Positions 44,585 through 56,000 of a stretch of 64,000 bases of DNA are shown here, one piece after another (position 1 is the first letter of the stretch; each line of letters starts with the position of its first letter). A model generated the notes under the pieces. The model was given only the letters and a program-made list of their open reading frames with translations. It was not told the DNA's origin and searched no databases. Where the stretch lies: the NCBI GenBank assembly GCA_030704615.1, contig CM060732.1, positions 50,201,053-50,265,052 of the forward strand, read 5' to 3'. The stretch comes from Takakia lepidozioides. Taxonomy: Eukaryota; Streptophyta; Takakiopsida; Takakiales; Takakiaceae. A program made the position numbers and the translations under genes.

Positions 44585-47339
44585 GATGCAGTGAGAAAGA
44601 AGAAGGGAGTTGCTCCGGCAGGTGTCTTCAACCATCCCTCCCCACGTCTTCAACCAACCCCGGATGGAAGAGGCCCTCCCTCCTTTCCACCTAACACTGG
44701 TGTGTTTTATCCCCCTGGCATTCAAAGGTATGCACAGTATCAACAACAGACTGCTCATGTTCCAGCCGCCCCTGAAATTCACCCGCCCTTTTCTCAGTCC
44801 TACAACGCAAACAGCCCGTCAGGGGAGAACCGGTCATGTGCAGGTCCAAGTAGTCATGCAGTTCTGTGTGGGGCATTTCCGCAAACTGGGGAAGCACAAC
44901 ATGCTCCTGTTCAGCATGGGCACTACCACGAAGGTGTGTGGTACCCTCACCCCAACCCTCCCCCACCTGCGTATCCTCCCCAGGCAACGTATCCCAGAAG
45001 CCCCATGTATAGTGCGCCGCTACATGGCCCTTATTCCAGGCAGCCCATAGCTTCACCCAATTGCACCGCTTCGTGGCCTCTTCAATTCCCAAGCTCACCA
45101 GTTCCGAGCACAGGTTATGTTCCTGTCCACCCCACACCCCACGTTGGTGCGTGGCAGGGTTCATGTCCGCCCGCAGGGCCCCATGTTGCAGGTTGTGAGG
45201 GAGGAGAGGAGGCCCGCGATTCCAATATGACTCCAGATGCGCAACATTTGACTGGCAAGGACAGAGCCAATTTTTTGCGCAAGGCGAGGAGAGTAGCACG
45301 GAAAGGGTTGAAGGAAACGGCTTGTGCAAATGTGGCTGCTGGGCAAAAGAGATTCATAGTTGTGGCAAAAAGGGCCCATGCGGGGATGCACGGAATGACT
45401 GGCTGGCAGCCCTGCGAGGGCAATGCCAACGTGTGTTGGACTGTTCTGTGCCCATCCATCTTCAACCTCAAAGTCTGATTGACGAGGTGGGTGAACTATT
45501 AGCAGATGATTGGGAATATTTACCTCCTGGGATAGCTGGCGCCCAACTTCGAACTGAGATTGGAGCATCAAACTGTTTAGAAAAGTGTACTCCCATGGCA
45601 AACCTAAGCCCCACTATGTTGCGGACAAGACTTGGGCAGAATTAGTGAGGCATTGGAACACGCCCGAATGGCAAAAGAGTCGTGATAATGGCAAGCATGC
45701 ACGGGGGCATGTTGGTGCCCCTTCGAGATCTGGACGCAGTGGCCTTAGCGGCGTTGAGGAACGTCTGGTAAATCTGCCTGTCTCATGACATTGCCAATAT
45801 ATTCAGGTAGCGAGGTGTCTTGTCATTTGTATCTTACTCTTAGAGGATGGCACTAATATTCCCATATCCTGTCCATGTGTAGGCTAAGACAAGTGGTCGT
45901 CCTCCACTTCTATCCGAAATTTCGGGGAGCAAGAATAGCAACAAGGGGTATGGTTCCGATTCAGCAGGGGCCACCCGTTCTGTAAGTAACTAACCCACTC
46001 GCATTTGTTGCAATGATGTGCTTGTCAATTATTTATGGTTTTGCCTTCTTGTACATATGCCAATAAATTACCTCGCATGGCTAGTGCGATCGATGTATTG
46101 AATCATATTTCCACTCTATTTGTGGCAGGGCCTTGGAGCATTGGCTTCTCGGCTTGATGGCTTGGAAGGATGAAAACATACAATGGAGGCCAGCTCAATA
46201 GAGCACAAATTGGAATTGCAGGTAGTGAAATCCATGTTTGCCGCTGCAGTATCTAAGACAGAGAAGTTCAACATGGCATTGGCAGCGAAGCTCGGTTTGG
46301 ACCTGCCGAGGGATGAATCTCCATCAACATCAAACATTGTGTGTGAGTTGTCGCCCCCTGTTCATGGTGTTGTCCCACCTGCGGCTACTTTGGAAATGAC
46401 AAGTATAGGTGAGCAGCCTCCTAGCAGTGGAGGCAATGGACAAAGGAAAGGGGGCAGTATTGTGGAAGAAAATGCCACAGGCGAGGACAAAGTTCAGAAC
46501 ATGGCCTGTGACGATCCTTGCCTTAATTATGGTGCCAATGATGACCTATCCCCCCTTATTGAGAAGGGAGTGCCTGTAGTGGAGGATCACACCGGCAGTG
46601 AACTTAGACAGAGTGCCCAAGACATAGGGGCAGGGGCTAAGGGCACAGGAGTGGTTATTGTTGGGGTAGGGAAGAACATTGATTCAACAACAAAATTGGC
46701 CGTTGTTCGGAAGGTAAGTACTCGTGTTCCTATATTCTTGTGCTGTTCCAAGTCGATTATGCAATACCTGCAGGCCGTTCATGAATTATGTGTACATGTG
46801 TGGGTTTCTATTGATTCAGAAGCCACCAAAGGAAATTGTTGCGGTGAAGATGACCAAGAAGTCCGCAAGACCTGATGCCAGCAACGTTGATGGGAGCCGT
46901 ATGGGAAGCTTCAAAGCGCCGGCTCCTATTGTAAGTTTCCCTTCGTGGAAGTACATCCGTATTTTGTTTGCAGGGCTATATGATGACATCTCGCGTTTTC
47001 CCTGTCCATAACTGTTTCATGTGCATAACAAATGACAAGGGCACACATTGGTGGTGTTGGCTGTTCCAGTTTCAGGTTGGTGACAAGGTCACAATGTTTG
47101 ACCCCAATGCACCCAAACGGAAGGCAGGCGTGGGCCATATATTGGGCATGTCGACTGACTGGCAGGCTTATGTCGTTCATGCCGATTATCATGTTGTCTC
47201 GGTTGAAGCAGTACATGGGGCAGATGTTGCTCTACCATACCCCAACAATGATGTTAGGCTTCCCGTTGTGATGCTCAGTGACACTGTAGGCAGCACGGCC
47301 CTGTGGTCTGCCAAGTTCCTCAAACTGACCCGAACATGA
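44585..47339 (+). pseudogene. 3' part of the TnpA-like (CACTA second ORF) gene
   Basis: An exon after TTTGCAG (44584) encodes a Pro/Tyr-rich region, then in changed frames a stretch resembling the Ptta/En/Spm family: DEVGELLADDWEYL and, before 45780, YVADKTWAELVRHWNTPEWQ. Further exons are about 45883-45980, 46129-46713 (helical SIEHKLELQVVKSMFAAA, acidic/Gly tail), 46820-46930 and 47075-47339. The last encodes a beta-rich module, VGDKVTMFDPNAPKRKAG through SAKFLK, like the C-terminal domain of CACTA second ORFs. An in-frame TGA near 46172 and frame changes near 45430 suggest decay. The protein would bind subterminal repeats. Confidence 0.5.
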
Positions 47340-47779
47340 GGTTGTGGGGGATCCTCAGTTTGAAGGCAATTTTGACTGAACGCCACTTCATATCGATTTC
47401 GCCTTTTCTTCGTGATTTTGCGCATCAATGTAGGATTTGGGTACATTGTGGGGTTGTGATCAGCAGTGCAGACTCTGCAATACTTGCATGTCCAGACTAA
47501 ACTGTATTTGGGCAATGAAGGGCGTACCCAACTTTGAAGCACCCTTGCATTTGGTCATTCTTTTTGTTGTTCTGGCCATGCTTAGTCAATTGTACATGTC
47601 ATGAGCAGGTTGTTGCCGTGGTGCTTTGGAATTGTGTTTATGTATATGAGTCATATTTCACATGGACTGTCAAACTGACAGTGTGGACAATATCACGATT
47701 TGTGATATGATCATGATGCCTGTGGATTAATTGTGCACACCATGACGTCACAAATATGTGAAATCAACCGCAGCTTGCG

Positions 47780-48480
47780 TGTGGCATCCTCCACATTTTT
47801 GTGGAATGACCTACAACATCAGCAGTAGAATATTTCACACCCACTATGGTATGCTCCACAGCTATGTGGAATGACCTACAGTATAGGCAGTAAAATACTA
47901 CACACCCACTCCATGCAGATTACGCCACGTGCCGTCCTCTCCAAAATACACGTGTTGCCCATACCGTTGCCCACATGTCGTCAAGCCCAGGTGACAGGGT
48001 GTCGCATCATTTTTCCGTAGGTGTGGACAAGTCCACACCCTTTGTACGTTTAGGATCCACGTGGCGGTGTTTGCCAAAGAACACGTGGCCTCCAAACTTT
48101 CTGAAGCTGTGAAAACAGCCAGTGGATGGTCTCACACCGAATGGCTTTTTTCACACCCACATGCCACGCCAGATGTCCGCTCCACATACGTGCACAACGC
48201 CTCTTCATGTCCATACACGTGTCATCCTCACAAAAATACACGTGTTGCACACACCGTTGCCCAGATGTCGTCAAACCCTGGTGACAGGCTGTCGCATGGT
48301 TTTCCCGTGGGTGTGGACAAGTCCACACCTTTGTACATCTAGGATCCACGTTGCGGTGTTCGCCAAAGCACACGTCGCCCGTGGAAAAAGCCATGAACCC
48401 CGTGAAAAAGGCCACCCGTGGATTCAACCACCCGTGGACTTTTCCATAGGGCCACCCGAGAGCCAGGCCGTCCACGGGGT
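47780..48480. repeat. Subterminal-type tandem repeats (about 62 bp and 290 bp units)
   Basis: Two roughly 62-bp copies at about 47791-47918 share GTGGAATGACCTACA and CACACCCACT. Next come two copies of a 290-bp unit (anchors CGTGTTGC at 47951 and 48241), sharing GATGTCGTCAA, GGTGACAGG, GTGTGGACAAGTCCACACC and TAGGATCCACGT. The GTGTGGACAAGTCCACAC word is nearly palindromic. Such arrays are usual near CACTA ends; this may be the right end of the element carrying the TnpA-like gene. Confidence 0.65.
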
Positions 48481-48517
48481 GTCTGAAAGCACTAGTTGTT
48501 TCTTACACCCACGGCAG

Positions 48518-49237
48518 GTGTGGACTGGGGCGGATTCCACGGCAAAAAGTGTGAAAAGAGCCGTGGAAAAAGCCGGTTTCTCTTCTAGTGCAGGTAGTAC
48601 TCCGAATGGGAATGAGACCAATGAAAATGTGGAAGTACACATGGCGGCAACTGTTACCTTCCCGTCCACCACAACACCGCAAACAACAGAGGAAGTTGAA
48701 GAGCCCGAGTCGCACGAGAAATGTGACAAAAAACATGGTAAGCGCTCCTGTGACGCGAGAACAGGCACTTCGGTCATCCCAAATGCAGATGGAAATGTCT
48801 CCAGTGGATCCATCGGAGATCATTTGCCATTGCAGGTCCATCTGAACCGACAGTCCACCCACGTCAATCGACTCTCATATCATGTCGGCGGACCATCAGC
48901 AACGCATCACCGTGGCCCCCATTCTGGTACGAGAATACAAAATCCCCCACAAGCGGCGAAAAGGCAAAAAACTGTACAAAGTTTCATTGGTGATCGCAAC
49001 ACACGTGGGCCAGATACTATCGATGGAACTACTGAACGCGATGGGAATAGGGCAATCCGGCAAATGAAGATCAAACGGGGTCGGATGCACCTAAGAATGC
49101 CTGATGCAACCACAACGGCCACTGAGGATGATGACAACACCGACCATGGCACTGGCGGCAAAGTGCAGGGGGGCTCGGACTTCACGCTGGTGGGGCCGAC
49201 AAGATTGTCATCCCGTCGTAGAAATAGAAACAATTAG
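48518..49237 (+). CDS. Orphan plus-strand ORF, unassigned
   Basis: The credible part begins near 48518 after the repeat array (QVWTGADSTAKSVKRAVEKAG) and ends RLSSRRRNRNN at 49237. The upstream part of this frame lies in repeats. The protein is hydrophilic, with Thr/Glu-rich text and basic patches (KRQKTVQSF, IKRGRMHLRM) and no recognised domain. An overlapping frame reads HKRRKGKKLYKVSLVIATH. It is probably a transposon accessory exon; the family is unknown. Confidence 0.3.
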   Translation: MWTGADSTAKSVKRAVEKAGFSSSAGSTPNGNETNENVEVHMAATVTFPSTTTPQTTEEVEEPESHEKCDKKHGKRSCDARTGTSVIPNADGNVSSGSIGDHLPLQVHLNRQSTHVNRLSYHVGGPSATHHRGPHSGTRIQNPPQAAKRQKTVQSFIGDRNTRGPDTIDGTTERDGNRAIRQMKIKRGRMHLRMPDATTTATEDDDNTDHGTGGKVQGGSDFTLVGPTRLSSRRRNRNN

Positions 49238-49987
49238 GAAGATGGACATCTTCGTAGGCAAGAACTTGCAAGACGGTCCACGGTGAATGTGTCGCAGTCC
49301 ACTAAACTATTGGAATACATGTAGCCCGGTTTGCTTTCGTATGAAATATAAAATTGGTTCGGAACTGGCATTTATATAATTATGAAACTATGAATGTATG
49401 CAAAGTGGAATGTGCATGCACTATGATGTTCATATAAAATAATATCAATAATGCCAAATGATGCTGGGTCAATGACGAACAAGATGGGATATACAACAAC
49501 CGCGGTTGTCCAGCAGAGCAGACCGCGCAATATTCACATTCTGGCATGCAATGTATTGAGAACTATTCACTCTGAAATTGAGTATCCCTATGAAATATTC
49601 GTGTATGTCGGTGGACTTGATTAAAATTCCAAACCTGCAACTTGACAACAACGGTGGACTTGTTAATAAGTTATAACTTACTCATCGACACTATGAAGTT
49701 CTACATCAAATCCCTATCAGGTCAATCAAAATTATTCTGGTTAACAGTTATTCAGCTCAACAAATATGACGTACAACCGTGGTCCATGCAAAATTCAAAT
49801 TGAAAATTCCAGAATAATGAGAAAGAGTGCTTCAAATATAAAGGTCGTCCACAAGCATTGGGCGCCATAGTCAAATCACGAAAGACATGCCTCATGGGCA
49901 ATGCTTCGAAATTCGGGCATGAAATGCTATGTTGAAATTTTACAAACCTATTAGAAGTTATAGGAATACTATTATCGACAAAAAGAT

Positions 49988-50815
49988 CTATTCATAGTTG
50001 TAATATGTAAGCGAGGCTATTCCGATAAATCTAGTCTCTTGTGTTTCACTCCCTGAAGTTGTAGATGGCACAGCCGGACGTGGGGTTGATGACAACGCTG
50101 AGTGTGTAGAAGCGGCGTCCGGATGAATGGGCAAACGAGCTCGGGTCTGGTATCGAGTGTGAGGTGGTGGCCCGAGCCTAACACGTTCCTCGTCCACCCT
50201 TGCCATCATGCGGAGTGACTCCGGGGAGTATTGATTGCCACTATGCTGACTATCATTTTGGAGGCGACGAGGCTGCGAGTTAACATTGTTGGCGACAGAT
50301 TCAACGGCCTCCAAGGTAGCTACAAGGTCCTGGACATTTGGGAGATCAATGGATTTCACACCCACTAACGCGCTTGCTAGACTCATTTGCCACGTTCTAA
50401 CGACTTGCCTAATGGCCTTGGCATATTTGTTGATTTTCTTTTCATCCACATCCTCATATGCGGGATTGCGACGCAGCCATCTCTCTTTGCGTTCCGTCAT
50501 TGCGTCGTTCATTCGGATCCATGATTTGGCAACACGCTCAAGGCTATGCAGCAGCAGATGCCGGCCAATCGGATTACCATTGTATGAGGAAAGGTTCACT
50601 CCGTTTGGTGGGTTCTCGGGCAACCAAAAAAACCTCTCGCTTCTTATTCCCCAATGTCCTCCAAGGTTTCGACAAAACAACTCCCATTGATTTGGATCTT
50701 CTATGCAATGAGCACATTTTGTGATTTCCCGATTAGATGTCATCCAAAACTCATTGATATCGAACGTTCGATCGGATATCATGCCATGCATCCTCGTATC
50801 GGCATTCCATGCCAA
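49988..50815 (-). CDS. Unassigned ORF downstream of the RING-H2 protein
   Basis: A minus-strand frame of 275 residues. It opens with DTRMHGMISDRTFDINEFW and has possible metal ligands in KCAHCIEDPNQWELFC. A Trp/Arg-rich segment follows (GHWGIRSERFFWLPENPPNG), then a helical region (AIRQVVRTWQMSLASALVGV) and a low-complexity Ser/Thr/Pro tail. It begins 59 bp after the stop of the RING-H2 frame on the same strand, so it may be another exon or a second ORF of the same unit. No known family is recognised. Local composition is like that of the transposon island. Confidence 0.42.
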   Translation of the reverse strand: MAWNADTRMHGMISDRTFDINEFWMTSNREITKCAHCIEDPNQWELFCRNLGGHWGIRSERFFWLPENPPNGVNLSSYNGNPIGRHLLLHSLERVAKSWIRMNDAMTERKERWLRRNPAYEDVDEKKINKYAKAIRQVVRTWQMSLASALVGVKSIDLPNVQDLVATLEAVESVANNVNSQPRRLQNDSQHSGNQYSPESLRMMARVDEERVRLGPPPHTRYQTRARLPIHPDAASTHSALSSTPRPAVPSTTSGSETQETRFIGIASLTYYNYE

Positions 50816-50874
50816 CGTCTTCCCCTAGTGTTTGCCGTTCAGAAAATTGTGAGGTTCCTGGTCCAAAGAGATTG

Positions 50875-51726
50875 TCAATTGAACTCATACCATATGGGCA
50901 TCACATCCTCCAACCCAAATAGCTCATAGTAACGTCGATGGATTGGCGCATGACATGACGGACATGTGTTGCTTATCAGAGCCGCCGACTTCAAACAAGT
51001 TACGTGAAACATATGTCCACAACTTCCTAACAAGTATGCACCCTCCGAACCATATGGATTAAGGCAAACTGGACAACGCGAGCTATCTTCGATCCATGAT
51101 GATATTGGAGGATGTGAGCACTCCATCCGCTTGTTGTCGAACAAGTGAGATGACATTTGTGTCTCACTAGTATCCCACTCCTCTTCCATTTCAAATTCCC
51201 ACATTATGCTCTCATTGCCTCCACCAACTCTATGTTCACAACGGTCAAACATGTCATGTAAATCACCCCACACCGTGAATGAGTCAAACTCGGATGTATG
51301 GGTGACAAGTGTGGCGGACACGTCTTGGCCTTCACGTTTTTTTCTTTCTTCATCCTTTTGTTTTTCTCGGTTAGTGGCAAATGTCTCATAGCGTTGCATG
51401 CTTGCATAAATGTTCTGCACAGCACGATCTGACATCCATGCAGCTTGTTGTAGTCGATATAGTGCATGTTCTTTCTGAACCTCTTCTGATGCCAAAGTTC
51501 TCGTCCACATGATCCACTCCGTCCACCTCTCTTCATGTGACACAAACCTTTTGAGGTCTACTACCCTGGCCAGCCGATTTGCAGTCGCCTTTGCAATATC
51601 ACGTTCCTTAATGAGATTTTCCACAACAATTGTTGTGTCGGATTGAATAGTTGTTCCCGAACACTCACCCCTCACCATCATAGGGTCATTGTCTTTTGTC
51701 CTCTGTTCACATTCAAGCCTTGCATC
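50875..51726 (-). CDS. RING-H2 finger protein, unassigned family
   Basis: An exon starts after GTTGCACAG at 51726 and runs to TGA at 50875, giving 283 residues. The N-terminal two thirds is helical and charged (ERDIAKATANRLARVV, RETFATNREKQKDEERKKRE-like). The C-terminus has a full RING-H2 finger at 51075-50953: CPVC, then 14 residues, CGH, FH, C, then 10 residues and CPSC (C-x2-C-x14-C-x-H-x2-H-x2-C-x10-C-x2-C). This predicts ubiquitin-ligase activity if expressed. The tail after the finger is short (YYELFGLEDVMPIWYEFN). It lies between two other unfamiliar ORFs on the same strand. It may belong to a transposon accessory gene or a captured host gene. Confidence 0.55.
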   Translation of the reverse strand, partial: DARLECEQRTKDNDPMMVRGECSGTTIQSDTTIVVENLIKERDIAKATANRLARVVDLKRFVSHEERWTEWIMWTRTLASEEVQKEHALYRLQQAAWMSDRAVQNIYASMQRYETFATNREKQKDEERKKREGQDVSATLVTHTSEFDSFTVWGDLHDMFDRCEHRVGGGNESIMWEFEMEEEWDTSETQMSSHLFDNKRMECSHPPISSWIEDSSRCPVCLNPYGSEGAYLLGSCGHMFHVTCLKSAALISNTCPSCHAPIHRRYYELFGLEDVMPIWYEFN

Positions 51727-51765
51727 CTGTGCAACAGCAAATGACGCCGGGGCGGGCTAGGAATA

Positions 51766-52550
51766 TCATAAGTTATTTGTGCAATGACATCGTCGACCAA
51801 ATATTGATGACTGTCTCTCCAATTTCTCTATTTGATGCCTTTGCCTATTCACCATGTCCTCCAACTCCGCGATACGTTGGTCTTTGGCTTGCAATTCGTT
51901 TTCCAATAAAGACTGCGCTGCAGTTGCTTCGGGTGCATTCAATACGGGTTGGGACGATGGCAGTGCTACTGTTGCTGCAAGTGCATTCAACTCGCGTTGG
52001 GGTGATGGTAGTGTTGCTGTTGCTGCAGCTGCATTCAACTGACTTTGGGGTTGGGGCTCATATGTGTCGGGGATGTCGCTAAGGGTGTACTGCTTCACTC
52101 CTTTTCGTTTTGTGGCTGTCTGCCAATTTACACGCCTATGCAAAACAACCTCAACATACACCATGGCTGCCAATATATATGGTATGGAGTTTCGATACAA
52201 CTTTGGTTGTCCCCACAATGTCTTGTATACATCTTCGGCCCTCTGGCAAAAATGTGCATTTGTGCGAGTTGGGGCGTCGTAGCAATTGTTCCGAGTGTGT
52301 ATCTGATGCCTTGGCCTGGGCCACAAACGGTTTATGTGACATATTTTCACGAATTCTTTACACCTCCCCATAGTCCACAGTTTGTCCTTCGGAATAGCAT
52401 CCCATCCGTCGGCCGCTTGAATTTTTGGCCTATCGTAAACGTCCCAATTGAGGTCCTGTTTCTTCCCTTTGGCACCTCTCTTCCCTGCGGAGCCTGGTTC
52501 GACTGCCTCCTCTTGGTGCCTACGCCGTTGCCCCCCCCCTCCTCCGTCAT
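51766..52550 (-). CDS. Unassigned coiled-coil protein, N-terminal partner of the RING-H2 frame
   Basis: An ATG at 52550 opens MTEEGGG, then a run of nine C (52531-52539; G on the coding strand). Past the run, the biologically sensible frame is shifted. It reads KRGAKGKKQDLNWDVYDRP, QAADGWDAIPKDKLW, GRCKEFVKICHINRLWPRPR, TNAHFCQRAEDVYKTLWGQP and ILAAMVYVEVVLHRRVNW, then Ala/Thr-rich near-repeats (about 51940-52040). It ends in a coiled coil (LENELQAKDQRIAELEDMVN). The conserved-looking Trp/Cys/Arg pattern suggests a folded domain, but I know no family for it. Its last exon does not join the RING exon in frame with any donor I could find. One gene with a sequence error or decay in the G-run is the simplest reading. 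Confidence 0.45.
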
Positions 52551-52671
52551 TTTTATAACGTTCGTAATATTATATAGCCTTTACACAACTCTCATTTATT
52601 TCTATATGATGTAAAGGCCTAGTGTACTTGCTCCAGTCACCTCGTTTGACCGAAACTCACCAAGATCTCCA

Positions 52672-53050
52672 TGTCATTGCCCACTTTGCTATTTTTGCAA
52701 TCTCCCTTGTCGAGGCTTCATATATTGATGTATCCACTTTGCTATTTTTTGACAATTTCCACCAAAAGTACCTGAAATTCCAAATCTCCAACCTGAAGGG
52801 CCAATCATTGCTCTAGGAAAGCCCACTTTGCTATTTTTCACGAATTTCCAGCGACCCAAAGCACTTGAAATTCCACATCTCATACACCGCGGGTCTAAAA
52901 ATCATGAGACCAAGCCGGTGCACCCCTCCTCATCGAGGCTTTCCAACGGCACCAGTACCGGGGCGGGGGCCCCGCGGTTTCGGAGATCTGAATGACGCTA
53001 CAAACAAAACAAGACAAAACAAACGTCTCGATTCATATATTGATATCACG
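52672..53050 (+). repeat. Dispersed repeat, copy B with partial tandem copies
   Basis: The main copy at 52812-53050 matches 26114-26360. Upstream, CCACTTTGCTATTTTT recurs near 52681 and 52737. The terminal motif TTCATATATTGATG at about 52719 is directly followed by the initial motif, so truncated copies lie head to tail. This helps define the unit's ends: it starts near CCACTTTGC and ends near ATATTGATG. Confidence 0.7.
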
Positions 53051-56000
53051 CACTTGCATTGAAGAAGTTGGTAGTAAACTGAAGTCCACAATATTGGACC
53101 ATAGTGTTGGAATGAAAAAACAGGGGAAATGGTTGCGTTTAAGTTTGGGCTACAAAGCTAGCATATCACCTAGAATTTGAATCACAATGGTTGAGAATCA
53201 CAATGTACCTTCACAAGATCTGTTCACGAGCAGCAGAATGATCCATCCCTTCACCGACAAACACTAACACCTGTCACGCTTGGGTTTCTTCCTTCTACGA
53301 ACAACATTTCCTTTTCTTTCTTTTTGTTCCCTCTCGTAAACATGTCCCATACTCTTGGATGCAATGCAATGGCGTTATGCAACGTTGTGGGCCCCGCTAC
53401 AAGGAAAAAACAAACTACGGGTCAAGGGGCGCCGCGAAACTCAAGGGGACGTCTTTTTTGCGCCCATTGCAAAGGGCGATCTGGTGGGGACGCCCTTAGG
53501 GAATATTCGTTTTAGACTAGTAGCGCCTCGTTGAACGTGGGGGCAATTCCACTTAGGGTCGATTGGGAGTGCCCATGGGACCTGGCACTGAGGTCCAATA
53601 TAACCAGCTGTCTACGTTTTAGAGCATCCCGGGGCAAAATGCAGCCTTGAGTCTGAAACACCCCCACCTCAATCCTTCTTGCAGGAAGCCGCCCGTTGTC
53701 ATGATCTACAGAAACTAACGATCAAAGTTATTGTAGCCGTTCATTTCAAGCACTTGTTGGGTGGGATAGAAGAAATAAACTTGGTGTGAAATGTCCTTTG
53801 GAAAAATTGAAAAATCATTGATTTTAGCCATTTGCTTAATAGAAGCCAAATCACTTGCTATGTTAGCTCGTCGGTGGCCTCCAACCTAGCAAAACAATGG
53901 TGAAACTTAAATTTGAATGACAACCACTTGGCCGATTGTTGAAAAATGTCATACTAATTTTTGGCCACTGGAAATTACCACGAGTAGGTTGCACATTGGG
54001 TTCAAAATTCTTAATATGTAAGTCACTCCCAGGTGTTTCCCTTTTATATATATTAATATAAGTCATTTCTCATGGTGGGTGGTGTCTCTAGTCTCTACCT
54101 ACCATATTGCATAGAAACTTCAATAATATACTAAGGGTTTCCCAATACCGCGGTTCTACCACTTTGATTCCAAAAAGCTTTTTAGACTTAGGCATAAATC
54201 TCGCAGGTTATTGATGACTATATTCATCTGATGAACTTCCAAGATTCGTAACAAAGTCATACCATATCCAAATCAAGGAAAGAAGAGGTGTCGATAGAAA
54301 CCTAATTTTTGCGCGCAAAAAAAAGAATTAGAAACCCCTCCCCATTGCATATCTATATATATATAGATGACACCAATAGAAGTTAGCGTAAATAAGGCCT
54401 CCTCCCCTTGGGGCTACTGGCCCCTCTAGTGGGTGGGCTCTATTCCCATTGCATAATGTATAAAGAGAGTGTTGAGCAAACAATCTGTTCACTTATGAGG
54501 CACTCGATGGCACATCGGATTGTTTTTTTTGGTTTTTTTCGGCATGCAATAGCCTAGGAAACAAAAAAAAAAAAAACCCCATCCACGATGGGGATTGGTC
54601 CCCTTTCAATTTAAATAAAAGTAATAAAAACAAACGGCTCCGCCAGTTCAAGAGGCTCTCTCCTTGCTCTTTCCTTGAGTTTGGGGTTGTTGTTTTATAC
54701 TTTTTCCAGGGCTTCATGAATCATGCCCATCAACCCTCCATAGACTAGGCTTAATGGATAAGCCTAGTTCTCCCCGTAGGCAAGATGTCTCCACAATGCC
54801 TCTATCCCTTGTCAATAAATAAACTCATATGCTTCTCCCACTTGCAATTGCCACTACCCACTATAGATTGTGGGACCGCTTGTTGGCTGATTTTATGTTC
54901 ATGTTGGGGTGCTTATTTCTCTCCCAGGATGCCACCAGGAAGAGACGCAGAGACTACCGACAACAAAACCACAAACAAAGGAAAGAACGGTTCAATCATG
55001 TACTATGGAATGGGCCACAACATGCCATTGTGGCGGGTAAGGTGGTGGCGAGCCGGAGGCGAGCTGCCGCCGAAACCGCCATAATGGCATGTTGCGGCCC
55101 ATTCCATAACGGAAAGGATTGTGTCTGCCGCCCTCTCATTGGCTTGCAAGTCGTAATCAAACACATTATGTTTCATAATGTGCCAGTGCAAATCGCATAA
55201 TGTGCTAGTGGGATTAGGGTAAAACACCCTATGACCGTTATAGTGCCTATGACCGGTCACCTCATAACGAGCTACCATTGCTGGGCCCAAGACTGCTCAT
55301 TTTTGCCACTTGGCAAACAGTTGTTTGATAGAACCCCCCAAAAAACGTGATTGGTCATAGGGCCCAAGGTTCACACAAGCTTTCTGATTGGTTCAACTTT
55401 GAAACCCCACAACTTTGTGTGGACTTCATGAAGTCACGCACTTCCAAGTGTGTTGGGATGCCCTGGATGTGGGGCATCTTATCAATTTTATCCGGGGTAA
55501 AAATGACAAAAATTCACCGTTAGATCTTCCGCCATCGTTAGATGAATGGTCATAGGCCTGTCTACCCTAGGCGTAGAATTCTGCTTTTTAATCCTCCTCC
55601 AAATACGCCATACTAGGCAGGCAAAATCCTTTACGTTACACGAAGGTCGAATGTATTAATTGTGTTTGAAATTGGTCACTCCATCTTCATTTATTAAAGA
55701 AAGAAGAATATATTTAGAAAAAGTTACATTCTTCATTAAAAGCTAGTGTGGTGTGGTCAGGGGGATGTGCCCCCTATATAAGCCTTCATTGCTACTCAGG
55801 TGGTTATTTTTTCCAATGCAATTATGGGGCAGTTCTCCCCCTTCCTTCAAAAAATAAAATAAAATAACATAACATAAAAATACCAAAGAAATGTGACATG
55901 AAGTCACCGATGACTCCATACAGCTACCAGAGTGTGATCGGAGTGCACATTAAGTTTTAGAAACCCTCTATATGTTGGCCGTGCCACCCAAATTACTCTA

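Noticed and set aside
55225-55240. TTATAGTG as a possible CACTA right terminus
   Set aside because: No matching left end, no subterminal repeats and no transposase nearby; mentioned only in the interval description.
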